DNA of 44,662 nucleotides from NCBI GenBank assembly GCA_013215505.1, contig JABSQZ010000030.1:1-44662 (forward strand), in the 5' to 3' direction. Under the pieces are notes generated by a model. That model did no database searches, was not told where the DNA came from, and worked only from the letters and a program-made list of their open reading frames with translations. The stretch's first letter is position 1, and each line of letters begins with the position of its first letter. The position numbers and the translations under genes are program-made. Positions 26,610 through 35,863 of the stretch are shown here, in pieces. The DNA is from Oceanospirillaceae bacterium (GTDB taxonomy: Bacteria; Pseudomonadota; Gammaproteobacteria; Pseudomonadales; Balneatricaceae).

Positions 26610-27617
26610 CTAAAAGGTACTCACCTTCTTAAATATCATCGTGAAAGAGCGAAGTTCTCGATTAAAATATGCCGGAGAAGTTTCATAAATCTCCGCTATC
26701 TTAGGAAAAGCATTAGCTTTCCACACCGCTTGTTCCGCCGAGCGGTCAAAGACTGCATTGCCACTAGATTGAATCACTTCAACCCCATCTACGCGACCAC
26801 TGGGTAATAATCTGATACGCACCACCGCCGTCGCGCCCTCTGGAGCAGATTGCGGTCTGTTCCAGAGCCGAATAATTACATTATTGATATAATCCACTAC
26901 ACTGGTTGCCATTTCTGCCGCTATTTGATCGGCCGCATATTGCTCTTCATCGGCTATCTGCTGCTGTAGCGCTTTAATGCGTGCCTGCTCTGCTTTTTTA
27001 CGTTTCTGCTCTAGTAACTTCTTCTTTTTTACCGCTTCCTGCTTGCGTTTTTTTGCTGCCGCGGCTTTTTTCTCAGCCTGCTTTTGCTGCAGCTTCTTCT
27101 TTGTTTCAGCTTCTTTGCGCTTCTGGTCTTTAAGCTGTTGCTCTTGCTCGGTTTTTTTCTGTGCAGCTAGTTTACGCTTGGATTCAATGTCCCGCTGTTT
27201 TTTCGCCTCAGCTTTTTTCTGCTGTAACTCTTTTTTCAGCTTTTCCTGTTCCAGCTTGCGCTGCTCGGTTTTGAGTTGCTTCTTTTGCAGACGTTCTTTT
27301 TCAGCTTTTTGCTGTTGCAGCAATTTCTGCTGTTTTTCTTTTTCCAGCTGCTCGAGTTTTTTATCTTCTTTTGGCGGTTCTATTTTCTTTTCAACCACCG
27401 GCTCAGGCTTTTTTTCTTCAGCTAAATTAACATCTTTAGCAGTATTCTGCTCACTTTTTGTGGTTGTTGACAACTTTTTTATATCAAACAGTTGCGCTTT
27501 TATATGCCTTGGCATTTCACGGCTCTGCTCTAAGCTGTTCCACTGAGAGTAAAGAAGGGAAACGGCAATTGCCAGATGCAAAAGAAAGGCCAACAGGACC
27601 GGTAATATATAACTCAA
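26610..27617 (-). CDS. tolA: Tol-Pal system protein TolA
   Basis: TolA is the inner-membrane protein that spans the periplasm and couples the TolQR motor to TolB/Pal. It has 335 residues: one N-terminal membrane helix (LPVLLAFLLHLAIAVSLLY), a long Lys/Glu/Gln/Ala-rich alpha-helical domain (about 65-220) and a globular C-terminal domain (about 230-335) with NNVIIRLWNRPQSAPEG, VVRIRLLPSGRVDGVEVIQS and AVWKANAFP. The start is TTG with GGAG 7 nt upstream, overlapping the end of tolR. The long antisense frame over the helical domain is an artefact of the repetitive codons. Confidence 0.96.
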   Translation of the reverse strand: MSYILPVLLAFLLHLAIAVSLLYSQWNSLEQSREMPRHIKAQLFDIKKLSTTTKSEQNTAKDVNLAEEKKPEPVVEKKIEPPKEDKKLEQLEKEKQQKLLQQQKAEKERLQKKQLKTEQRKLEQEKLKKELQQKKAEAKKQRDIESKRKLAAQKKTEQEQQLKDQKRKEAETKKKLQQKQAEKKAAAAKKRKQEAVKKKKLLEQKRKKAEQARIKALQQQIADEEQYAADQIAAEMATSVVDYINNVIIRLWNRPQSAPEGATAVVRIRLLPSGRVDGVEVIQSSGNAVFDRSAEQAVWKANAFPKIAEIYETSPAYFNRELRSFTMIFKKVSTF

Positions 27618-27620
27618 TGC

Positions 27621-28037
27621 TTACTCCGTGACTAAACCAACACCAGGTGCTCCCGCACCTTGCAGTAAGGTCATTAAAGTAATAACTTGCTGATAAGTTA
27701 CATTCTTATCACCGCGCACTAAAATCAACTTGCCGGGATTGGAGCGTAAAATCTTTTGCACTCGCTCTTCCACATCACTGGCAATAAGCGGCGCTAAGTC
27801 ATCACCGCCAACATTCATATAATACCGACCCGCCAGATCTACCGAGACAATTAAAGGCTCCGAATCAGAGCTATCAACGGGATCAGAACTTGCCTGAGGT
27901 AAATCTATTTTCACCCCCTGGGTCAACATTGGCGCTGTTACCATAAATATAACCAACAACACTAACATTACATCAATGTAGGGAACCACATTGATTTCCG
28001 CGTTCAGTGCATGCTTTTTTCTACGTCTTTTAATCAT
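27621..28037 (-). CDS. tolR: Tol-Pal system protein TolR
   Basis: TolR is the ExbD-like part of the proton-driven TolQR stator. It has 138 residues with one membrane helix near the N-terminus (VVPYIDVMLVLLVIFMVTAP) that carries the essential Asp in the Y-I-D-V-M motif, and a periplasmic domain with ILVRGDKNVTYQQVITLMTL. It is 14 nt downstream of tolQ and 3 nt upstream of tolA. Confidence 0.96.
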   Translation of the reverse strand: MIKRRRKKHALNAEINVVPYIDVMLVLLVIFMVTAPMLTQGVKIDLPQASSDPVDSSDSEPLIVSVDLAGRYYMNVGGDDLAPLIASDVEERVQKILRSNPGKLILVRGDKNVTYQQVITLMTLLQGAGAPGVGLVTE

Positions 28038-28051
28038 CTAAAAACCGTCAA

Positions 28052-28732
28052 TTATTTAGGCGCATGTACGCGGCGATGCAAAATACTGGAAAACTCTTCA
28101 GCAAATGTTTCATAGTTATTTGCCAGGATGCTAGCGCGAGCCGAAAATCTATTATAGGCAATGACCGCTGGAATAGCGGCGAACAGACCAATAGCAGTGG
28201 CAACTAGCGCCTCTGATATCCCCGGGGCTACAGACTGCAATGTAGCCTGATGCATATTTGCCAAGCCTCTGAAAGAGTTCATTATGCCCCAGACAGTCCC
28301 GAACAGACCTATATAGGGTGAGGTAGAACCCACTGTTGCTAAGAACGGCAAATGAGTATCGAGTTTTTCCTCTTCGCGCGAAAGCGCGACACGCATACTG
28401 CGCTCAACTCCTTCCATGACCGCTTCAGGATCAAAATTTTTCTGCGCGGTTAAGCGGGTATATTCCTTAATACCCGATCTGAAAATCTCTTCGGCACCAC
28501 TGTTCGATTGTGGATTTTCCGAGACATCACGGAATAACTGCCCTAAATCAACCCCTGACCAGAACCTATCTTCAAAGCGACGCAGCGCTCTTTTGGCACT
28601 GCCCAAGAAAAAGAAGCGCTGAAAAATCATCACCCAGGACACCACAGAGGCCAGCATTAAAATTGCCATGACTATTTTCACGACAACACTCGCATTGAGT
28701 ACTAGCTCCCAGATCGACATCGTCTCTACCAC
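28052..28732 (-). CDS. tolQ: Tol-Pal system protein TolQ
   Basis: TolQ is the MotA/ExbB-like proton-channel protein of the inner membrane. It has 226 residues, with helix 1 near the N-terminus (VVKIVMAILMLASVVSWVMI) and two C-terminal helices bearing the family block FLATVGSTSPYIGLFGTVWG, IMNSFRGLAN and ATAIGLFAAIPAVIAYNRF. I list GTG 28732 because GGAG lies 7 nt upstream; ATG 28720 (MSIWEL) would give a start closer to E. coli TolQ. It lies 39 nt after ybgC. Confidence 0.96.
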   Translation of the reverse strand: MVETMSIWELVLNASVVVKIVMAILMLASVVSWVMIFQRFFFLGSAKRALRRFEDRFWSGVDLGQLFRDVSENPQSNSGAEEIFRSGIKEYTRLTAQKNFDPEAVMEGVERSMRVALSREEEKLDTHLPFLATVGSTSPYIGLFGTVWGIMNSFRGLANMHQATLQSVAPGISEALVATAIGLFAAIPAVIAYNRFSARASILANNYETFAEEFSSILHRRVHAPK

Positions 28733-28771
28733 TGATATTCTCCATTTCTAACTTGCTTGATTCTAGCCAAA

Positions 28772-29179
28772 TCAATCTGCATCGATACTGTTGGCAAAAA
28801 TCTGTTTAATTTGCTGAGGAAACCTGATGGGTCTCATCGTCGCTGTACTGACACAAACCACTTCGACTACGGCACTGCAGAGTACCTTCTGCCGATGCAA
28901 CACTGACTGAACAAAGACCACGCTGGCGGCTTTGATTTTGTCAATCGTCACTGTTATTTCCAGTTGATCATCTAATTTCGCCGAGTGTTTATAGTCACAG
29001 CTCAATGATTTAACCACAAACAGATAGCCCTGCTGTTGTAGTAACTGCTGTTCCACGGCGTGAGCGCGCAAAAATTCAGTGCGCGCACGCTCCATAAATT
29101 TCAGGTAGTTCACGTAATACACAATACCGCCAATGTCGGTATCTTCTATATAGACCCGTACTGCAAACCTAAAAGGCAT
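28772..29179 (-). CDS. ybgC: Tol-Pal-associated acyl-CoA thioesterase YbgC
   Basis: YbgC is a hot-dog-fold thioesterase that hydrolyses short-chain or phospholipid-related acyl-CoAs and is co-encoded with tol-pal. It has 135 residues with the 4HBT signature VYIEDTDIGGIVYYVNYL, containing the catalytic Asp, followed by FMERARTEFLRA. It is the first gene of the ybgC-tolQRAB-pal-cpoB operon and follows ruvB by 162 nt. Confidence 0.95.
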   Translation of the reverse strand: MPFRFAVRVYIEDTDIGGIVYYVNYLKFMERARTEFLRAHAVEQQLLQQQGYLFVVKSLSCDYKHSAKLDDQLEITVTIDKIKAASVVFVQSVLHRQKVLCSAVVEVVCVSTATMRPIRFPQQIKQIFANSIDAD

Positions 29180-29341
29180 AGAGTTTTACCAACTTACAAT
29201 TGAGCCACAGCAATTTTCAGACATCGATTCTAAACACCTTGCCTGGGTATTTGAATAGTTATCAGTAATTATTTGTTATAAACAGACATTTATCTGAGCT
29301 TTTAGTTCTCCAACTGGGCCTGATCACGCCAATTGCCATGT

Positions 29342-30361
29342 TTAAGCTTCTTTTACCGGCGCCTCTATACCAAAATGTAAATAGGCATTATCTGTGACTA
29401 CCCGTCCCCTGGGAGTACGCATAATAAAACCTTGTTGAATCAGAAAGGGCTCCAATACATCTTCTATGGTCTCGCGCTCTTCACTGATTGCCGCCGCCAG
29501 GTTGTCTATTCCTACAGGCCCACCGGAAAATTTTTCGATCATGGTCAGTAATAGCCGTCTATCCATATGATCAAGGCCTCTATCATCGACACTCAACATA
29601 TTTAATGCTTTGTCAGCCACCTTTGCGGTAATAACGCCATCCGCCTTCACTTCGGCGTAATCTCTGGCACGACGTAATAATTTATTGGCGATTCTTGGGG
29701 TACCCCGACTGCGCATAGCCACTTCCCGGGCGCCTTCAGTGTCTATTTCAGTACCCGACAACTTCGCTGACCTACAGACGATGTGAGTCAGGTCTTCTAT
29801 ATTGTAAAACTCCAGTCGCTGCACAATCCCAAATCGATCGCGCAGTGGCGAGGTCAATGAGCCCGCTCTGGTAGTTGCTCCCACTAAGGTAAATGGCGGC
29901 AAGTCGAGCTTGATCGATCGGGCGGCCGGGCCCTCACCTATCATAATATCCAGCTGATAGTCTTCCATTGCCGGATATAAAATTTCTTCTACATTGGGAC
30001 TGAGTCGATGAATTTCATCAATAAACAGAATATCCCCCGGCTCTAAGTTGGTTAGCAGTGCCGCCAAATCACCGGCGCGTTCCAGAATAGGGCCTGAGGT
30101 GGTTTTAATTTCCGAGCCCATTTCGGTGGCAATAATGTTAGCCAGAGTTGTTTTACCTAAGCCAGGCGGTCCAAAAATCAGTGTGTGGTCTAAGGCTTCT
30201 TCGCGCGCTCTGGCCGCCTCGATAAATATCTCCATCTGCTCACGTACGACTGGCTGACCACGATAGTCGGCTAAAGTATGCGGCCGGATGGCTCTGTCTT
30301 GTACTTCTTCTACCTTTGATTTCTCTGCTACAGCCGAGACAAAGCGATCTGCTTCTATCAT
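29342..30361 (-). CDS. ruvB: Holliday junction branch-migration helicase RuvB
   Basis: RuvB is the hexameric AAA+ motor of the RuvAB complex that drives Holliday junction branch migration in recombination repair. It has 339 residues. Walker A is GPPGLGKTT (64-72), Walker B is [10 protein letters not shown], sensor 1 is in [11 protein letters not shown], the arginine finger lies in SPLRDRFGI, and the C-terminal winged helix carries [16 protein letters not shown]. It is transcribed with ruvA, 131 nt downstream of it. Confidence 0.97.
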   Translation of the reverse strand: MIEADRFVSAVAEKSKVEEVQDRAIRPHTLADYRGQPVVREQMEIFIEAARAREEALDHTLIFGPPGLGKTTLANIIATEMGSEIKTTSGPILERAGDLAALLTNLEPGDILFIDEIHRLSPNVEEILYPAMEDYQLDIMIGEGPAARSIKLDLPPFTLVGATTRAGSLTSPLRDRFGIVQRLEFYNIEDLTHIVCRSAKLSGTEIDTEGAREVAMRSRGTPRIANKLLRRARDYAEVKADGVITAKVADKALNMLSVDDRGLDHMDRRLLLTMIEKFSGGPVGIDNLAAAISEERETIEDVLEPFLIQQGFIMRTPRGRVVTDNAYLHFGIEAPVKEA

Positions 30362-30492
30362 TCTTTTCCTATGAATTTTATCGCTGTTTAGGGGGTTGCA
30401 GATATAGACTCAACATAGCAACACCTAAACTGCAGACTTTTAGTGGCTACCCCAAAAGGCAGAGCACTACTAGATTTTCCAAGCATTCTATA

Positions 30493-31119
30493 CTAACCGA
30501 CCATAGACTTTAAAGAGACCCTGATCAACTCTTCACTCGATTTGACGCTACCCAATTGTTTTTGCGCTGCACTGACCGCTTTACTGGCAATAACAGGTTT
30601 ATATCCCAGGGCGATTAGGGCACTCTGCGCATCTTCTATGTGGGCATTGACACTGGCCGCAGCGCTGGGTAGCTCAGTCCCAGTCAAGGTAAATTCTATC
30701 GGTTCATCTAGTCCCAAGGCGGCAATTTTATCTTTAAACTCAACCACCAAACGCTCGGCAGTCTTTTTTCCGACGCCGGGTATTTTTGTCAGTGTTTTAG
30801 AATCCTCTCGCAAGATACAAGCACTGAACTCTGCAGTCGTCATTCCCGACAATATCGCAATTGCCAGTTTTGGCCCTACCCCACTGGCTTTAATCAAAAC
30901 CCGAAACAAACTGCGCTCCTGGCGCTCGAAAAAGCCAAAAAGCAACTGCGCATCTTCGCGCACCACAAAATGGGTGAATAGCTTAAGCTCAGTATTAATA
31001 GCCGGTAGTTTGAAAAATGTCTGCATAGAAGCTTCAATTTCATAACCGACACCATTGGCTTCTATGACTAATTGCGGAGGTTGTTTTTCGATCAGTGCGC
31101 CACGAATATGACCTATCAT
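30493..31119 (-). CDS. ruvA: Holliday junction-binding protein RuvA
   Basis: RuvA tetramers bind Holliday junctions and load RuvB. It has 208 residues: an N-terminal OB fold (MIGHIRGALIEK, FFERQERSLFRVLIKASGVG), the two helix-hairpin-helix motifs (SGVGPKLAIAILSG and LTKIPGVGKKTAERLVVEFK) and a C-terminal RuvB-binding domain (DAQSALIALGYKPVIASKAV). The usual ruvC is not found upstream: 31120-31252 is too short for it and has no frame resembling it. Confidence 0.96.
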   Translation of the reverse strand: MIGHIRGALIEKQPPQLVIEANGVGYEIEASMQTFFKLPAINTELKLFTHFVVREDAQLLFGFFERQERSLFRVLIKASGVGPKLAIAILSGMTTAEFSACILREDSKTLTKIPGVGKKTAERLVVEFKDKIAALGLDEPIEFTLTGTELPSAAASVNAHIEDAQSALIALGYKPVIASKAVSAAQKQLGSVKSSEELIRVSLKSMVG

Positions 31120-31252
31120 TGCCAGTACCTTTATAATTAAAGCTGCAGTTGGTTTGACCGCTGCCGAAAATCTGTTGCGTGGGTGAAAACAATGTACAAA
31201 TATACAGTATTTTATTCAAATGCAAAGTTTTTGTCTTAAGTCATTTTCAGCG

Positions 31253-32164
31253 TTAACTTAATGCTGCAATGCACTGTCTGGCCTGGCCCTCTAATTGACT
31301 GCGTTGCGCAAAGCTCTGATCAGCCCCTTGCTCAATAACATTTTTTACCGCTAATTCACTGCGCATCCAATACCAGATACAGGCCAGGGCGGTATTGATT
31401 TCTATAGCCTGACTGAGTCCTGCAGTAAACTGCTGCGCCGGCATGCAATTAAATAGCGGCGTTTGCTGCAGCGCATCCACGTCAATAGCAAAAGCCTGAT
31501 GCACAGCCGCCAGATCCAGCCAGGGGCTACCCCAACCACCGTACTCCCAATCAATCGCTACCAGCTGTGACTGTGGCGCTATAGCAGATTCTGCGGGCTG
31601 GACTGTGGGCGAACAGCGCTGCACAGTGCAACAAATATTTTTCGGGTGCAGATCCTGATGTATCAGAGCAGCATCCACGGCGGGTAATTGTTGCAGCGCG
31701 CTGTACAGCAACGCACACAACTGCAGTGCCAGATCATTGCCGCAACCTTGAGATAATTTTTCTCTGTAGCTATTAAACAACCCTCTATAATCGAAATGAA
31801 TACTCTCGATTGCAGTTTTATCCTGCCCCTTGGAGAACAATTGCATTTCTATCAGCAGCTTGAGTATTTGTGCCTTAGCAACAACAGTTTCAGTATATTC
31901 GTCACCCTGGTGCAACATCAGACACCAACCCTGGCTCAGGTTATTCTCAATGATGGTAGGTGCCCATGGCTGGCCTTGAATTAACGCCAAGACTTTTGCC
32001 TCGCGCTCGCGACTGACACCAAAAGCGTATTCAGTGCTAGCGTTAATGCGCAAGATGTATCGCTGCTGAGCCACAGTTGCGCTGTAAATTTCATTGCTAC
32101 TTCCCGATGCCAGTTTGTGCCACTGGGCGCTGCGCACCAAATAATTGTCTAAATTTGAAAACAA
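31253..32164 (-). CDS. Phosphotransferase of the choline/thiamine kinase type
   Basis: This is a 303-residue cytoplasmic kinase of the APH/ChoK fold. The catalytic loop LIHQDLHPKNICC and the metal-binding motif AIDWEYGGWGSPWLDLA are clear, and the N-lobe has GSSNEIYSAT and RYILRINAST. Choline kinases, LPS kinases and thiamine kinase (ThiK) share these motifs. It is divergently transcribed from thiBPQ, so ThiK-type phosphorylation of imported or recycled thiamine is the best guess; that assignment rests on context only. Confidence 0.8.
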   Translation of the reverse strand: MFSNLDNYLVRSAQWHKLASGSSNEIYSATVAQQRYILRINASTEYAFGVSREREAKVLALIQGQPWAPTIIENNLSQGWCLMLHQGDEYTETVVAKAQILKLLIEMQLFSKGQDKTAIESIHFDYRGLFNSYREKLSQGCGNDLALQLCALLYSALQQLPAVDAALIHQDLHPKNICCTVQRCSPTVQPAESAIAPQSQLVAIDWEYGGWGSPWLDLAAVHQAFAIDVDALQQTPLFNCMPAQQFTAGLSQAIEINTALACIWYWMRSELAVKNVIEQGADQSFAQRSQLEGQARQCIAALS

Positions 32165-32539
32165 AATTTTACCTCTAAAATTTACTCTTCTCGCCGTAGC
32201 CGTTATAACCGCTAGTTGGCGCTACTCAATGCATATTAAAATGCCCCGCTACTACGCGCGGACTGGGGTTATCAAGACAGCCAGACTTGCCTAGCCGGTT
32301 CCCTTATCAGTTATTTTGCTTTAAAATCCGTGCACTGCAATGTGAGTGGGCATCTTGTCATTGAGATAGAGCAGCTTTTAAATATTGATTCTCATGACTA
32401 GCGCAAAATTCTAGCTAACTGGAGTAATATACGCACTTTCTCTGGTACTAGTTTAAAAACAATTTGCCGAGCATGCTGGTCACTCAGGCTTTGCAACGAG
32501 AACCCAGCCGTTACTATTAACTAATTTATTGAGACAATA
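32165..32539. other. Divergent control region, kinase gene / thiBPQ
   Basis: This region should contain promoters for both directions. I looked for a TPP riboswitch (CTGAGA followed by a GAACCTGATC-like element) on both strands and did not find one. A GC-rich stretch around 32242-32308 has partial self-complementarity but no family I recognise. No open frame of gene length is present. Confidence 0.5.
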
Positions 32540-33532
32540 ATGAATAAACTGCTAACTTTGTGTCTTGCTACACTGATTTCATCACACTCTGTTGTTGCCA
32601 GCGCAGCCACGGATACTCTAACGGTATATACCTATGACTCCTTTGTCTCTAAGTATGGGCCGGGGCCAAAAATTAAAGCCGCCTTTGAAAAAGATTGTAA
32701 CTGTGAAGTGAATTTCATTGCCGCTGAAGATGGTGTCTCCATATTAAACCGTCTTAAAATTGAAGGCGTTAAGGCTAAAGCAGATGTTATCTTAGGCCTG
32801 GACAATGCGTTGATGTTTGACGCTAAAGAGACTGGCCTGATTGCCGATCACCAACAGGATTTGTCTGCTTTAAACCCTACATTAAGCTGGACTGACAGCC
32901 AGTTTGTCCCCTACGACTACGGCTACTTCGCCTTTATCTACGACAGCACTAAAATTGCCCAGCCCGCTACATCACTGCGCCAACTGGTAGACTCTGATGC
33001 CAAAGTTATTTACCAGGATCCGCGTACCAGCACACCGGGACAAGGCTTCATGTTTTGGATGAATGCGGTCTATGGCGATCAAACCAATGCAGCCTGGAAG
33101 CAACTGGCGAGCCACACTGTGACAGTTTCAAAAGGTTGGTGGGAAGCTTACAGTATGTTCCTTGAAGGCGGTGCCGATTATGTCCTTAGCTACACCACAT
33201 CCCCTGCCTATCACATGATTGTAGAATCAGAATCTAAGTATAAAGCGGCGCAATTTAGCGAGGGACACGTCAGCCAAATTGAAGTCGCTGCAGCGCTCAA
33301 TACCAGTTCGCAACCAGCGTTAGCCCAGGCATTCCTGAAATTTTTAATCTCTGCAGAGGCACAAGCTATTTTACCTGTGACCAACTGGATGTTACCCGTG
33401 CGAAAAGATACTGCTTTACCGGATCAGTTTTCTCAGTTAATCACTCCTAAGCTGGTTGAATTGAGTATTGAAACTGCCGTAGCTGAGCGTAAAAACTGGA
33501 TCAAAGATTGGCGTTCTAGCGCGGCTAAATAG
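32540..33532 (+). CDS. thiB: Thiamine ABC transporter, periplasmic binding protein
   Basis: ThiB captures thiamine, TMP and TPP in the periplasm for the ThiPQ importer. It has 330 residues with a signal peptide (core LTLCLATLISSHSVVASA, cleavage about residue 22) and family motifs: LTVYTYDSFVSKYGPGP, FIAAEDGVSILNRLKIEG, ADVILGLDNALM, VPYDYGYFAFIYD and WWEAYSMFLEGGADYVLSYT. It is first in the thiB-thiP-thiQ operon. Confidence 0.95.
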   Translation: MNKLLTLCLATLISSHSVVASAATDTLTVYTYDSFVSKYGPGPKIKAAFEKDCNCEVNFIAAEDGVSILNRLKIEGVKAKADVILGLDNALMFDAKETGLIADHQQDLSALNPTLSWTDSQFVPYDYGYFAFIYDSTKIAQPATSLRQLVDSDAKVIYQDPRTSTPGQGFMFWMNAVYGDQTNAAWKQLASHTVTVSKGWWEAYSMFLEGGADYVLSYTTSPAYHMIVESESKYKAAQFSEGHVSQIEVAAALNTSSQPALAQAFLKFLISAEAQAILPVTNWMLPVRKDTALPDQFSQLITPKLVELSIETAVAERKNWIKDWRSSAAK

Positions 33533-33610
33533 TCTGTTTTATCTTAGTTTAACAGCGCTGGAGAATATTTCGCAGCGCTGTCTTTCCCTCTCACTAATTA
33601 CTCGTGTTTA

Positions 33611-35173
33611 ATGTTTACAAAACCCAGCAACATCATTGGTCTGTTCTTCATCTTGTTGATCAGTTCCATTACCGCCCTAGCGTTTCAAGGGTTAATTGGC
33701 TTTAGTCAGCGCGGTGCCGATTTAGCCTTACTGGAAGACAGTTACTTCCACTCTATCCTGCTTTTTTCTATTAAACAGGCCCTGTTAAGTGCACTGCTAT
33801 CGACAGTCTTAGCCTGGCCAATTGCCAGAGCTATATACTACTACCCGAATATTTTCTTAAAACAAACCTTTCTCAGTTTGTCGCTGCTGTGCTTTGTATT
33901 ACCTACTTTAGTGCTGATCACCGGGTTTGTCTCACTGCTGGGTCTGTCGGGGTTTATCACCCCTTTTCTGGGAGAGGATTGGAGTTTATATGGTCTACAG
34001 GGAATACTACTGGCACATGTCTACATGAACTTACCTTTTGCAGTGCGGGCGATGCACCTACAACTGCAGAGCATTCCCGACAGTAGTTGGATACTGGCGC
34101 GGCAGCTAAAATTTAGTCGCTGGCAGAGGTTTCGGCTGATTGAACTGCCCAGCCTCAGTGCTAATGCCAGCTTGATCTTCGGTTTCATCACCATTTTATG
34201 CTTCAACAGTTTTGCCGTAGTACTGGCACTGGGTGGCGGGCCGCAATCAACTACTTTAGAAGTGGCTATCTACCAGGCACTCAAATACGACTTTAATATT
34301 CCCGAAGCTCTGACCTTGGCCTGGAGTCAGTTTGCCATCGCCGGGGTGTTTTTCCTATTACTGTACCGTTCAAGCTCAGTGCCCTGGCTGTCCAAAGACT
34401 CCACCGAAAACATCTGGATCCCAAACATTGGCAAAGCGACCAAAGGCATTTATCTACTGATTTACACTGGCACTTTTGTATTTATGTTAATGCCACTACT
34501 GGCTCTGTTGCCAGGGGTGTTGGCGGCCAATTATTCCGTCGACTTAATCGTGGATGTAATGGAGGCACTGAGTTTAACCTTATTGCTGGGAGTGTTGAGT
34601 GCCGTCTTGGCTATGCTGATTGCCTATTGCATCATGTTGCCGATTCGCAGCGCGGTACAGCGCCGGCAACGACGGCTGCAAAACACCTTGCAGTGGCTGG
34701 CAAATCATACCTTAATAGCACCGGCGATGGTGTTGTCGGTGGGGTTGTATATCTTGTTTTTACCGCTGATCGATTTAGATCAATTGGGTATTATCTTTGT
34801 CTTGATATTAAACACCTTGTTAGTACTGCCCTTTGCCATCCAGCAAATCCGCGCCCGGGTACTGCAGTACGACAGCGACTACGCACTGCTGTATCAGTCT
34901 TTAAAACTGAATCTGCAGCAAAGGATTGCCATTGAATGGGCCTATATAAGGCCTGTTATGCTCAGTACTTTTGCCTTGGTACTGTTGATTGCTATGGGTG
35001 ACGTAGCGATCTTTTCTATTTTTGGTAACGACCAGCTGAAAACGCTTCCCTGGTTGATTTATCAATACGCAGGCAGTTATCGAATCCACGAGGCCTCTTT
35101 TGCCTCGGCAATTTTGCTATTAGTCTACTTTATCATTTTGCTTAAAATTGAACGAGCCAAACAACATGCTTGA
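33611..35173 (+). CDS. thiP: Thiamine ABC transporter permease
   Basis: ThiP is the fused two-module permease of the thiamine importer, with about twelve membrane helices in 520 residues. Each half has an EAA-type loop that contacts the ATPase (SSWILARQLKFSRWQRFRLI in the first; YALLYQSLKLNLQQRIAIEW in the second). LGGGPQSTTLEVAIYQALKY in the first half is typical. It starts 78 nt after thiB and its end overlaps thiQ by 8 nt. Confidence 0.95.
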   Translation: MFTKPSNIIGLFFILLISSITALAFQGLIGFSQRGADLALLEDSYFHSILLFSIKQALLSALLSTVLAWPIARAIYYYPNIFLKQTFLSLSLLCFVLPTLVLITGFVSLLGLSGFITPFLGEDWSLYGLQGILLAHVYMNLPFAVRAMHLQLQSIPDSSWILARQLKFSRWQRFRLIELPSLSANASLIFGFITILCFNSFAVVLALGGGPQSTTLEVAIYQALKYDFNIPEALTLAWSQFAIAGVFFLLLYRSSSVPWLSKDSTENIWIPNIGKATKGIYLLIYTGTFVFMLMPLLALLPGVLAANYSVDLIVDVMEALSLTLLLGVLSAVLAMLIAYCIMLPIRSAVQRRQRRLQNTLQWLANHTLIAPAMVLSVGLYILFLPLIDLDQLGIIFVLILNTLLVLPFAIQQIRARVLQYDSDYALLYQSLKLNLQQRIAIEWAYIRPVMLSTFALVLLIAMGDVAIFSIFGNDQLKTLPWLIYQYAGSYRIHEASFASAILLLVYFIILLKIERAKQHA

Positions 35174-35762
35174 TATACAGCAACTGCAAATCCAACTTGG
35201 CGATAATCAGCTCAATTATCATCAACAAATCAACAGCGGTGAAATTGTGACCCTGCAAGGTGTTAGCGGGGTGGGCAAAAGCAGTCTACTGCTGTGCATC
35301 GCCGGTTTTATTAAGCCAGTTTCGGGGCAGATAAGCTGGAATGATACCCTGATCAGTACTCTGGCTATTGAGCGGCGTCCGGTGGCAATGTTATTCCAGG
35401 AGAATAATTTATTTGAACACATCAATGTGTTAAAAAATGCCCGACTGGGCACTGCCAATATTGACGATGATGCAATATTTGCAGCCGCCGAAGAGTTGCA
35501 GATAGCTGAGCAAATGCAAAAAATGCCGCTGCAACTATCCGGCGGGCAACGACAGCGGGTCGGGTTGCTTAGAACCTTATTGCGTCCAGAACCTCTGATA
35601 TTGCTAGATGAACCCTTCGCTGAGCTCGACAATCAAACTCGCAGCATCGCCGCAAATTGGGTCAATAAAATCGCCAGAGCAGAAAACAAAACAGTCTTAC
35701 TGGTGACGCACCAAATGGAAGACGTGGAGACTTTAGCGGACCGCAACTGGTTGATGGAGTAA
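35166..35762 (+). CDS. thiQ: Thiamine ABC transporter ATPase
   Basis: ThiQ is the ATP-binding subunit of the thiamine importer. From ATG 35166 it has 198 residues, shorter than many ThiQ proteins (about 230). Walker A is GVSGVGKSS (32-40), the Q-loop is in LFQENNLFEH, the ABC signature is LSGGQRQR (123-130), Walker B is LILLDEPFAELD, and the switch histidine is in LVTHQMEDVE. A TTG at 35148 would add six residues but has no better ribosome-binding site. A diverged copy of its last ~50 nt follows the stop codon, which may relate to the short C-terminus. Confidence 0.94.
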   Translation: MLDIQQLQIQLGDNQLNYHQQINSGEIVTLQGVSGVGKSSLLLCIAGFIKPVSGQISWNDTLISTLAIERRPVAMLFQENNLFEHINVLKNARLGTANIDDDAIFAAAEELQIAEQMQKMPLQLSGGQRQRVGLLRTLLRPEPLILLDEPFAELDNQTRSIAANWVNKIARAENKTVLLVTHQMEDVETLADRNWLME

Positions 35763-35770
35763 ACCCTGCC

Positions 35771-35830
35771 TTGCTAGACCAGCAAAGGAAAGATGTGGAC
35801 TGTTTAGTGGACCGCATCTGCTAGATGGGT
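35771..35830 (+). pseudogene. Vestigial copy of the thiQ 3' end
   Basis: Nine bases after the thiQ stop, another frame reads LLDQQRKDVDCLVDRIC before TAG. It parallels the true C-terminus LLVTHQMEDVETLADRNWL. At the DNA level GTGGACCGCATCTG matches GCGGACCGCAACTG, with similar identity over about 45 nt. It is too conserved for chance and cannot be a functional domain. The simplest reading is the tail of a former tandem or resident homologue. Confidence 0.8.
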
Positions 35831-35863
35831 CCGTCTCGGTCACTTATTTATGCTCCGAATAAC

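Noticed and set aside
26977-27546. Long plus-strand frame rich in Cys, Phe and Ser
   Set aside because: It is exactly antisense to the Lys/Glu/Gln-rich helical domain of tolA; the odd composition is the mirror of its codons and there is no ribosome-binding site.
32165-32539. TPP riboswitch upstream of thiB
   Set aside because: The conserved THI-box elements could not be found on either strand.
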